DNA from: Lepidurus packardi
Taxonomy: Eukaryota > Arthropoda > Branchiopoda > Notostraca > Triopsidae
Direction of reading: 5' to 3'
Assembly (NCBI GenBank): GCA_023053545.1
Contig: JAKZAN010000061.1
Coordinates: 1-64,000, forward strand
Length of the DNA stretch: 64,000 nucleotides
A model generated the notes under the pieces. It ran no database searches. It saw only the letters and a program-made list of their open reading frames with translations, and was not told the DNA's origin. Positions 52,201-64,000 of this stretch are shown piece by piece (within the stretch, counting starts at the first letter, position 1; the number at the start of each line of letters is the position of its first letter). Position numbers and translations under genes: made by a program.

Positions 52201-53691
52201 TTATTAATTCCTTACGGACTGAATCAATTCCGTACAGATTTTATTAATTCCTTACGGACTGAATAAATTCCTTACGAACTGAATTAATTCCGTACGGATT
52301 TTATTAATTCCTTACGGACTGAATTAATTCATTACGGACTGAATTAATTTCTTACGGACTGAATTAATTCCTTACGGACTGAATTAATTCCTTAATTAAT
52401 TCATTACGGACTGAATTAATTTCATACGGACTGAATTAATTCATTACGGACTTAATTAATCGATTACGGACTGAATTAATTCCTTACGTACTGAACTTAT
52501 TCCTTACGGACTGAATTAATTCCTTACGGACTGAATTAATACCTTACGGACTGAATTAAATCCTTACGGATGAATTAATTCCTTACGGACTGAATTAATT
52601 CCTTACGGACTGAATTAATTCCTTACGGACTGAATTAATTCCTTACGGACTGAATTAATTCCTTACGGACTTAATTAATTCCTTACGTACTTAATTAATT
52701 CCTTACGGTCTGAATTAATTCCGTACGGATTTTATTAATTCCTTACGGACTGAATTAATTCATTACGGACTTAATTAATCCAATACGGACTGAATTATTT
52801 CCTTACGTACTGAAGTTATTCCTTACGGACTGAATTAATTCCTTACGTACTGAAATAATTCCTTACGGACTGAATTAATTCCTTACGGACTGAATTAATT
52901 CCTTACGGACTGAATTAATTCCTTAATTAATTCCTTACGGACTGAATTAATTTCATACGGACTGAATTAATTCATTACGGACTTAATTAATCGATTACGG
53001 ACTGAATTAATTCCTTACGTACTGAACTTATTCCTTACGGACTGAATTAATTCCTTACGGACTGAATTAATTCCTTACGGACTGAATTAATTCCCTACGG
53101 ACTGAATTAATACCTTACGGACTGAATTAAATCCTTACGGACTGAATTAATTCCTTACGGACTGAATTAATTCCTTACGTACTTAATTAATTCCTTACGG
53201 TCTGAATTAATTCCTTACGGGCTGAATTAATTCCTTACGGACTGAATTAATTCCTTACGGACTGAATTAATTCCTTACGGACTGAATTAATTCCTTACGG
53301 ACTTAATTAATTCCTTACGGTCTGAATTAATTCCGTACGGATTTTATTAATTCCTTACGGACTGAATTAATTCCGTACGGATTTTATTAATTCCTTACGG
53401 ACTGAATAAATTCCTTACGAACTGAATTAATTCCGTACGGATTTTATTAATTCCTTACGGACTGAATTAATTCATTACGGACTTAATTAATCCATTACGG
53501 ACTGAATTATTTCCTTACGTACTGAAGTTATTCCTTACGGACTGAATTAATTCCTTACGTACTGAAATAATTTCTTACGGACTGAATTAATTCCTTACGG
53601 ACTGAATTAATTCCTTACGGACTGAATTAATTCCTTAATTAATTCCTTACGGACTGAATTAATTTCATACGGACTGAATTAATTCATTACG

Positions 53692-56030
53692 GACTTAATT
53701 AATTCATTACGGACTGAATTAATTCCTTAATTAATTCCTTACGGACTGAATTAATTTCATACGGACTGAATTAATTCATTACGGACTGAATTAATTCCTT
53801 ACGGACTGAATTAATTCCTTACGGACTGAATTAATACCTTACGGACTGAATTAAATCCTTACGGACTGAATTAATTCCTTACGGACTGAATTAATTCCTT
53901 ACGGACTGAATTAATTCCTTACTGACTGAATTAATTCCTTACTGACTGAATTAATTCCTTACGGACTGAATTAATTCCTTACGGACTTAATTAATTCCTT
54001 ACGGACTGAATTAATTCCTTACGGACTGAATTAATTCCTTACGGACTTAATTAATTCCTTACGTACTTTATTAATTCCTTACGGTCTGAATTAATTCCGT
54101 ACGGATTTTATTAATTCCTTACGGACTGAATCAATTCCGTACAGATTTTATTAATTCCTTACGGACTGAATAAATTCCTTACGAACTGAATTAATTCCGT
54201 ACGGATTTTATTAATTCCTTACGGACTGAATTAATTCATTACGGACTGAATTAATTCCTTACGGACTGAATTAAATCCTTACGGACTGAATTAATTCCTT
54301 ACGGACTGAATTAATTCCTTACGTACTTAATTAATTCCTTACGGTCTGAATTAATTCCTTACGGGCTGAATTAATTCCTTACGGACTGAATTAATTCCTT
54401 ACGGACTGAATTAATTCCTTACGGACTGAATTAATTCCTTACGGACTTAATTAATTCCATACGTACTTAATTAATTCCTTACGGTCTGAATTAATTCCGT
54501 ACGGATTTTATTAATTCCTTACGGACTGAATTAATTCCGTACGGATTTTATTAATTCCTTACGGACTGAATAAATTCCTTACGAACTGAATTAATTCCGT
54601 ACGGATTTTATTAATTCCTTACGGACTGAATTAATTCATTACGGACTTAATTAATCCATTACGGACTGAATTATTTCCTTACGTACTGAAGTTATTCCTT
54701 ACGGACTGAATTAATTCCTTACGTACTGAAATAATTTCTTACGGACTGAATTAATTCCTTACGGACTGAATTAATTCCTTACGGACTGAATTAATTCCTT
54801 AATTAATTCCTTACGGACTGAATTAATTTCATACGGACTGAATTAATTCATTACGGACTTAATTAATCGATTACGGACTGAATTAATTCCTTACGTACGG
54901 AACTTATTCCTTACGGACTGAATTAATTCCTTACGGACTGAATTAATTCCTTACGGACTGAATTAATACCTTACGGACTGAATTAATACCTTACGGACTG
55001 AATTAAATCCTTACGGACTGTATTAATTCCTTACGGACTGAATTAATTCCTTACGGACTGAAATAATTCCTTACTGACTGAATTAAATCCTTACGGACTG
55101 AATTAATTCCTTTCGGACTGAATTAGTTCCTTAAGGACTGAATTAATTCCTTACGGACTGAAATAATTCCTTTCGGACTTAGTTAATCCCTTACGTACTT
55201 AATTAATTCCTTACGGTCTGAATTAATTCCGTACGGATTTTATTAATTCCTTACGGACTGAATTAATTCATTACGGACTGAAGAAATTCCTTACGAACTG
55301 AATTAATTCCGTACGGATTTTATTAATTTCTTACGGACTGAATTAATTCATTACGGACTGAAATAATTCCTTACGGACTGAATTAATTCATTACGGACTG
55401 AATTAATTCCTTAATTAATTCCTTACGGACTGAATTAATTTCATACGGACTGAATTAATTCATTACGGACTGAATTAATTCCTTACGGACTGAATTAATT
55501 CCTTACGGACTGAATTAATACCTTACGGACTGAATTAAATCCTTACGGACTGAATTAATTCCTTACGGACTGAATTAATTCCTTACGGACTGAATTAATT
55601 CCTTACTGACTGAATTAATTCCTTACTGACTGAATTAATTCCTTACGGACTGAATTAATTCCTTACGGACTTAATTAATTCCTTACGGACTGAATTAATT
55701 CCTTACGGACTGAATTAATTCCTTACGGACTTAATTAATTCCTTACGTACTTTATTAATTCCTTACGGTCTGAATTAATTCCGTACGGAATTTATTAATT
55801 CCTTACGGACTGAATCAATTCCGTACAGATTTTATTAATTCCTTACGGACTGAATAAATTCCTTACGAAATGAATTAATTCCGTACGGATTTTATTAATT
55901 CCTTACGGACTGAATTAATTCATTACGGACTGAATTAATTCCTTACGGACTGAATTAATTCCTTACGGACTGAATTAATTCCTTACGGACTGAATTAATT
56001 CCTTAATTAATTCCTTACGGACTGAATTAA
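53692..56030 (-). repeat. 2.3-kb segmental duplication, copy 2 (of 46922-49260)
   Basis: This is the second copy of 46922-49260, about 99.8% identical by my reading. The region between the copies contains a further related series: ACGGGCTG marks near 45931 and 53221 are 7290 bp apart, and 46380-47500 resembles 48064-49180 at an offset of 1684 bp. The duplications are therefore nested. Confidence 0.85.
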
Positions 56031-59000
56031 TTTCATACGGACTGAATTAATTCATTACGGACTTAATTAATCGATTACGGACTGAAATAATTCCTTACGT
56101 ACTGAACTTATTCCTTACGGACTGAATTAATTCCTTACGGACTGAATTAATTCCTTACGGACTGAATTAATTCCTTACTGACTGAATTAATTCCTTACGG
56201 ACTGAATTAATTCCTTACGGACTGAATTAATTCCTTACGGACTTAATTAATTCCTTACGGCCTTAATTAATTCCTTACGTACTTAATTAATTCCTTACGG
56301 TCTGAATTAATTCCGTACGGATTTTATTAATTTCTTACGGACTGAATTAATTCCGTACGGATTTTATTAATTCCTTACGGACTGAATAAATTCCTTACGA
56401 ACTGAATTAATTCCGTACGGATTTTATTAATTACTTACGGACTGAATTAATTCATTACGGACTTAATTAATCCATTACGGACTGAATTATTTCCTTACGT
56501 ACTGAAGTTATTCCTTACGGACTGAATTAATTCCTTACGTACTGAAATAATTCCTTACGGACTGAATTAATTCCTTACGGACTGAATTAATTCCTTACGG
56601 ACTGAATTAATTCCTTAATTAATTCCTTACGGACTGAATTAATTTCATGCGGACTGAATTAATTCATTACGGACTTAATTAATCGATTACGGACTGAATT
56701 AATTCCTTACGGACTGAACTTATTCCTTACGGACTGAATTAATTCCTTACGGACTGAATTAATACCTTACGGACTGAATTAAATCCTTACGGACTGAATT
56801 AATTCCTTACGGACTGAATTAATTCCTTACGGACTGAAATAATACCTTACTGACTGAATTAAATCCTTACGGACTGAATTAATTCCTTTCGGACTGAATT
56901 AGTTCCTTAAGGACTGAATTAATTCCTTACGGACTGAATTAATTCCTTTCGGACTTAGTTAATTCCTTACGTACTTAATTAATTCCTTACGGTCTGAATT
57001 AATTCCGTACGGATTTTATTAATTCCTTACGGACTGAATTAATTCATTACGGACTGAAGAAATTCCTTACGAACTGAATTAATTCCGTACGGATTTTATT
57101 AATTCCTTACGGACTGAATTAATTCATTACGGACTCAAATAATTCCTTACGGACTGAATTAATAACTTACTGACTGAATTAATTCCTTACGGACTGAATT
57201 AATTCCTTACGGACTGAATTAATTCCTTACGGACTGAATTAATTCCTTACCGACTTAATTAATTCCTTACGTACTTAATTAATTCCTTACGGTCTGAATT
57301 AATTCCGTACGGATTTTATTAATTCCTCACGGACTGAATTAATTCCGTACGGATTTTATTAATTCCTTACGTACTTAATTAATTCCTTACTGTCTGAATT
57401 AATTCCGTACGGATTTTATTAATTCCTTACGGACTGAATTTATTCATTACGGACTTAATTAATCCATTACGGATTGAATTATTTCTTTACGTACTGAAGT
57501 TATTCCTTACGGACTGAATTAATTACTTACGGACTGAATTATTTCCTTACGTACTGAAATAATTCCTTACGGACTGAATTAATTCCTTACGGACTGAATT
57601 AATTCCTTAATTAATTCCTTACGGACTGAATTAATTTCATACGGACTGAATTAATTCATTACGGACTTAAATAATCGATTACGGACTGAATTAATTCCTT
57701 ACGTACTGAACTTATTCCTTACGGACTGAATTAATTCCTTACGGACTGAATTAATACCTTACGGACTGAATTAAATCCTTACGGACTGAATTAATTCCTT
57801 ACGGACTGAATTAATTCCTTACGCACTGAATTAATTCCTTACGGACTGAATTAATTCCTTACGGACTGAATTAATTCCTTACGGACTGAATTAATACCTT
57901 ACGGACTGAATTAAATCCTTACGGACTGAATTAATTCCTTACGGACTGAATTAATTCCTTACGGACTGAATTAATTCCTTACTGACTGAATTAATTCCTT
58001 ACGGACTGAATTAATTCCTTACGGACTGAATTAATTCCTTACGGACTGAATTAATTCCTTACGGACTTAATTAATTCCTTACGTACTTTATTAATTCCTT
58101 ACGGTCTGAATTAATTCCGTACGGATTTTATTAATTCCTCACGGACTGAATTAATTCCGTACGGATTTTATTAATTCCTTACGTACTTAATTAATTCCTT
58201 ACGGTCTGAATTAATTCCGTACGGATTTTATTAATTCCTTACGGACTGAATTTATTCATTACGGACTTAATTAATCCATTACGGATTGAATTATTTCTTT
58301 ACGTACTGAAGTTATTCCTTACGGACTGAATTAATTTCATACGGACTGAATTAATTCATTACGGACTTAATTAATCGATTACGGACTGAATTAATTCCTT
58401 ACGTACTGAACTTATTCCTTACGGACTGAATTAATTCCTTACGGACTGAATTAATACCTTACGGACTGAATTAAATCCTTACGGACTGAATTAATTCCTT
58501 ACGGACTGAATTAATTCCTTACGGACTGAATTAATTCCTTACTGACTGAATTAATTCCTTACGGACTGAATTAATTCCTTACGGACTGAATTAATTCCTT
58601 ACGGACTGAATTAATTCCTTACGGACTTAATTAAATCCTTACGGACTGAATTAATTCCTTACGGACTGAATTAATTCCTTTCGGACTTAGTTAATTCCTT
58701 ACGTACTTAATTAATTCCTTACGGTCTGAATTAATTCCGTACGGATTTTATTAATTCCTTACGGACTGAATTAATTCATTACGGACTGAAGAAATTCCTT
58801 ACGAACTGAATTAATTCCGTACGGATTTTATTAATTCCTTACGGACTGAATTAATTCATTACGGACTGAAATAATTCCTTACGGACTGAATTAATTCATT
58901 ACGGACTGAATTAATTCCTTAATTAATTCCTTATGGACTGAATTAATTTCATTCGGACTGAATTAATTCATTACGGACTGAATTAATTCCTTACGGACTG

Positions 59001-62000
59001 AATTAATTCCTTACGGACTGAATTAATTCTTTACGGACTGAATTAATACCTTACGGACTGAATTAAATCCTTACGGACTGAATTAAATCCTTACGGACTG
59101 AATTAATTCCTTACGGACTGAATTAATTCCTTACGGACTGAATTAATAACTTACTGACTGAATTAATTCCTTACGGACTGAATTAATTCCTTACGGACTG
59201 AATTAATTCCTTACGGACTGAATTAATTCCTTACCGACTTAATTAATTCCTTACGTACTTAATTAATTCCTTACAGTCTGAATTAATTCCGTACGGATTT
59301 TATTAATTCCTCACGGACTGAATTAATTCCGTACGGATTTTATTAATTCCTTACGTACTTAATTAATTCCTTACTGTCTGAATTAATTCCGTACGGATTT
59401 TATTAATTCCTTACGGACTGAATTTATTCATTACGGACTTAATTAATCCATTACGGATTGAATTATTTCTTTACGTACTTAATTAATTCCTTACGGTCTG
59501 AATTAATTCCGTACGGATTTTATTAATTCCTTACGGACTGAATTTATTCATTACGGACTTAATTAATCCATTACGGATTGAATTATTTCTTTACGTACTG
59601 AAGTTATTCCTTACGGACTGAATTAATTTCATACGGACTGAATTAATTCATTACGGACTTAATTAATCGATTACGGACTGAATTAATTCCTTACGTACTG
59701 AACTTATTCCTTACGGACTGAATTAATTCCTTACGGACTGAATTAATACCTTACGGACTGAATTAAATCCTTACGGACTGAATTAATTCCTTACGGACTG
59801 AATTAATTCCTTACGGACTGAATTAATTCCTTACTGACTGAATTAATTCCTTACGGACTGAATTAATTCCTTACGGACTGAATTAATTCCTTACGGACTG
59901 AATTAATTCCTTACGGACTGAATTAATTCCTTACTGACTGAATTAATTCCTTACGGACTGAATTAATTCCTTACGGACTGAATTAATTCCTTACGGACTG
60001 AATTAATTCCTTACGGACTTAATTAATTCCTTACGTACTTTATTAATTCCTTACGGTCTGAATTAATTCCGTACGGATTTTATTAATTCCTCACGGACTG
60101 AATTAATTCCGTACGGATTTTATTAATTCCTTACGTACTTAATTAATTCCTTACGGTCTGAATTAATTCCGTACGGATTTTATTAATTCCTTACGGACTG
60201 AATTTATTCATTACGGACTTAATTAATCCATTACGGATTGAATTATTTCTTTACGTACTGAAGTTATTCCTTACGGACTGAATTAATTTCATACGGACTG
60301 AATTAATTCATTACGGACTTAATTAATCGATTACGGACTGAATTAATTCCTTACGTACTGAACTTATTCCTTACGGACTGAATTAATTCCTTACGGACTG
60401 AATTAATACCTTACGGACTGAATTAAATCCTTACGGACTGAATTAATTCCTTACGGACTGAATTAATTCCTTACGGACTGAATTAATTCCTTACTGACTG
60501 AATTAATTCCTTACGGACTGAATTAATTCCTTACGGACTGAATTAATTCCTTACGGACTGAATTAATTCCTTACGGACTTAATTAATTCCTTACGTACTT
60601 AATTAATTCCTTACGGTCTGAATTAATTCCGTACGGATTTTATTCATTCCTTACGGACTGAATTAATTCATTACGGACTTAATTAATCCATTACGGACTG
60701 AATTATTTCCTTACGTACTGAAGTTATTCCTTACGTACTGAAATAATTCCTTACGGACTGAATTAATTCCTTACGGACTGAATTAATTCCTTACGGACTG
60801 AATTAATTCCTTAATTAATTCCTTACGGACTGAATTAATTTCATACGGACTGAATTAATTCCTTACGGACTGAATTAATTTCATACGGACTGAATTAATT
60901 CATTACGGAATTAATTAATCGATTACGGACTGAATTAATTCCTTACGTATTGAACTTATTCCTTACGGACTGAATTAATTCCTTACGGACTGAATTAATT
61001 CCTTACGGACTGAATTAATTCCTTACGGACTGAATTAATACCTTACGGACTGAATTAAATCCTTACGGACTGAATTAATTCCTTACGGACTGAATTAATT
61101 CCTTTCGGACTTAGTTAATTCCTTACGTACTTAATTAATTCCTTACGGTCTGAATTAATTCCGTACGGATTTTATTAATTCCTTACGGACTGAATTAATT
61201 CATTACGGACTGAAGAAATTCCTTACGAACTGAATTAATTCCGTACGGATTTTATTAATTCCTTACGGACTGAATTAATTCATTACGGACTGAAATAATT
61301 CCTTACGGACTGAATTAATTCATTACGGACTGAATTAATTCCTTAATTAATTCCTTATGGACTGAATTAATTTCATTCGGACTGAATTAATTCATTACGG
61401 ACTGAATTAATTCCTTACGGACTGAATTAATTCCTTACGGACTGAATTAATTCTTTACGGACTGAATTAATACCTTACGGACTGAATTAAATCCTTACGG
61501 ACTGAATTATTTCCTTACGGACTGAATTAATTCCTTACGGACTGAATTAATTCCTTACGGACTGAATTAATTCCTTACGGACTGAATTAATTCCTTACGG
61601 ACTGAATTAATTCCTTACGGACTTAATTAATTCCTTACGTACTTAATTAATTCCTTACGGTCTGAATTAATTCCGTACGGATTTTATTAATTTCTTACGG
61701 ACTGAATTAATTCCGTACGGATTTTATTAATTCCTTACGGACTGAATAAATTCCTTACGAACTGAATTAATTCCGTACGAATTTTATTAATTACTGACGG
61801 ACTGAATTAATTCATTACGGACTTAATTAATCCATTACGGACTGAATTATTTCCTTACGTACTGAAGTTATTCCTTACGGACTGAATTAATTCCTTACGT
61901 ACTGAAATAATTCCTTACGGACTGAATTAATTCCTTACGGACTGAATTAATTCCTTACGGACTGAATTAATTCCTTAATTAATTCCTTACGGACTGAATT

Positions 62001-64000
62001 AATTTTATACGGACTGAATTAATTCATTACGGACTGAACTTATTCCTTACGGACTGAATTAATTCCTTACGGACTGAATTAATACCTTACGGACTGAATT
62101 AAATCCTTACGGACTGAATTAATTCCTTACGGACTGAATTAATTCCTTACGGACTGAATTAATAACTTACTGACTGAATTAATTCCTTACGGACTGAATT
62201 AATTCCTTACGGACTGAATTAATTCCTTACGGACTGAATTAATTCCTTACCGACTTAATTAATTCCTTACGGTCTGAATTAATTCCGTACGGATTTTATT
62301 AATTCCTCACGGACTGAATTAATTCCGTACGGATTTTATTAATTCCTTACGTACTTAATTAATTCCTTACTGTCTGAATTAATTCCGTACGGATTTTATT
62401 AATTCCTTACGGACTGAATTTATTCATTACGGACTTAATTAATCCATTACGGATTGAATTATTTCTTTACGTACTGAAGTTATTCCTTACGGACTGAATT
62501 AATTACTTACGGACTGAATTATTTCCTTACGTACTGAAATAATTCCTTACGGACTGAATTAATTCCTTACGGACTGAATTAATTCCTTAATTAATTCCTT
62601 ACGGACTGAATTAATTTCATACGGACTGAATTAATTCATTACGGACTTAAATAATCGATTACGGACTGAATTAATTCCTTACGTACTGAACTTATTCCTT
62701 ACGGACTGAATTAATTCCTTACGGACTGAATTAATACCTTACGGACTGAATTAAATCCTTACGGACTGAATTAATTCCTTACGGACTGAATTAATTCCTT
62801 ACGGACTGAATTAATTCCTTACGGACTGAATTAATTCCTTACGGACTGAATTAATTCCTTACGGACTGAATTAATACCTTACGGACTGAATTAAATCCTT
62901 ACGGACTGAATTAATTCCTTACGGACTGAATTAATTCCTTACGGACTGAATTAATTCCTTACTGACTGAATTAATTCCTTACGGACTGAATTAATTCCTT
63001 ACGGACTGAATTAATTCCTTACGGACTGAATTAATTCCTTACGGACTTAATTAATTCCTTACGTACTTTATTAATTCCTTACGGTCTGAATTAATTCCGT
63101 ACGAATTTTATTAATTCCTCACGGACTGAATTAATTCCGTACGGATTTTATTAATTCCTTACGTACTTAATTAATTCCTTACGGTCTGAATTAATTCCGT
63201 ACGGATTTTATTAATTCCTTACGGACTGAATTTATTCATTACGGACTTAATTAATCCATTACGGATTGAATTATTTCTTTACGTACTGAAGTTATTCCTT
63301 ACGGACTGATTTAATTTCATACGGACTGAATTAATTCATTACGGACTTAATTAATCGATTACGGACTGAATTAATTCCTTACGTACTGAACTTATTCCTT
63401 ACGGACTGAATTAATTCCTTACGGACTGAATTAATACCTTACGGACTGAATTAAATCCTTACGGACTGAATTAATTCCTTACGGACTGAATTAATTCCTT
63501 ACGGACTGAATTAATTCCTTACTGACTGAATTAATTCCTTACGGACTGAATTAATTCCTTACGGACTGAATTATTTCCTTACGGACTGAATTAATTCCTT
63601 ACGGACTTAATTAATTCCTTACGTACTTAATTAATTCCTTACGGTCTGAATTAATTCCGTACGGATTTTATTCATTCCTTACGGACTGAATTAATTCATT
63701 ACGGACTTAATTAATTCCTTACGGACTGAATTAATACCTTACGGACTGAATTAAATCCTTACGGACTGAATTAATTCCTTACGGACTGAATTAATTCCTT
63801 ACGGACTGAATTAATTCCTTACTGACTGAATTAATTCCTTACGGACTGAATTAATTCCTTACGGACTGAATTAATTCCTTACGGACTGAATTAATTCCTT
63901 ACGGACTTAATTAATTCCTTACGTACTTAATTAATTCCTTACGGTCTGAATTAATTCCGTACGGATTTTATTAATTCCTCACGGACTGAATTAATTCCGT

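Larger units (their letters stand above)
30423..64000 (-). repeat. Right satellite array, same 20-bp monomer inverted
   Basis: The array continues to the window end as TTCCTTACGGACTGAATTAA on the + strand, the reverse complement of the left monomer. Shared variants include module A, the GGTATT and GGATTT pair (here TACCTTACGG and AAATCCTTACGG) and the 12-bp truncated monomer. Private or strongly enriched variants are GTACGGATTTTATTAATTCC, GAATAAATTCCTTACGAACTG and CCTTTCGGACTTAGTTAATT. It is free of genes and of any non-satellite insertion. Phase breaks are few: the truncated monomers, and one-base deletions at about 38105 (CTTACGACTG), 51288 and 52568 (ACGGATGAATT). The last two share context and are therefore copies of one event. 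Confidence 0.97.

Noticed and set aside
1..64000. Protein-coding reading frames
   Set aside because: The consensus has TAA twice on one strand and TAA plus TGA on the other. With a 20-bp period each frame meets these within 60 bp, so any short open frame is chance from monomer variants.
1..64000. Telomeric repeat
   Set aside because: The 20-bp unit is not a TTAGGG-, TTTAGGG- or TTAGG-type repeat and is not G-rich on one strand. Position near a chromosome end cannot be judged from the window.

Overview
The whole window is one satellite-DNA field. I found no gene, RNA gene, mobile element or unique-sequence island. The building block is a 20-bp monomer, GGAATTAATTCAGTCCGTAA on the + strand, about 35% GC with one CpG per unit, repeated with variants roughly 3,200 times. 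The consensus contains TAA twice on one strand, and TAA and TGA on the other. Because 20 is not a multiple of 3, every reading frame on both strands hits a stop within 60 bp, so the array cannot encode protein. A run of exactly 100 N (30323-30422) and the size of the array point to a scaffolded eukaryotic chromosome (centromeric, pericentromeric, subtelomeric or other heterochromatin). The sequence does not let me name the taxon, and I do not recognise this monomer as a named satellite.

Layout: (1) 1-30221 is the left array, monomers in + orientation. Its first ~2 kb is full of single-base homopolymer insertions that vanish after about 2005, which looks like unpolished sequence. From there to ~5.08 kb comes one set of variant monomers, from 5.08 to ~16.7 kb a second set, and from ~16.7 to 30.2 kb a third, highly homogenised set. 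(2) At 30221/30222 orientation flips: a perfect 24-bp-arm inverted repeat with a 6-nt loop leads into a 101-bp inverted tail that ends at the gap. (3) 30423-64000 is the right array, with the same monomer in - orientation, starting with a diverged ~350-bp flank and then higher-order repeats.

Monomers are not randomly mutated. Specific variants recur in fixed order as higher-order repeats (HORs). A 94-bp module is identical, base for base, between the left array (5687-5780) and the reverse complement of the right array (33585-33678), so both halves descend from one array. Each half also has private variants: locally inverted monomers and the GTGAGGATG monomer on the left; the CCGTACGG triplets and the TTTCGGACTTAG monomer on the right. 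Nested duplications of 980, ~1012-1055, 1332, 3356 and 6770 bp spacing, nearly identical between copies, show recent amplification by unequal exchange or a similar process.

The most notable structure is the macro-dyad: two long satellite arms facing each other around one inversion point. It may be a real centromere-like symmetry or partly an assembly effect, because the flip sits 101 bp from a contig end.
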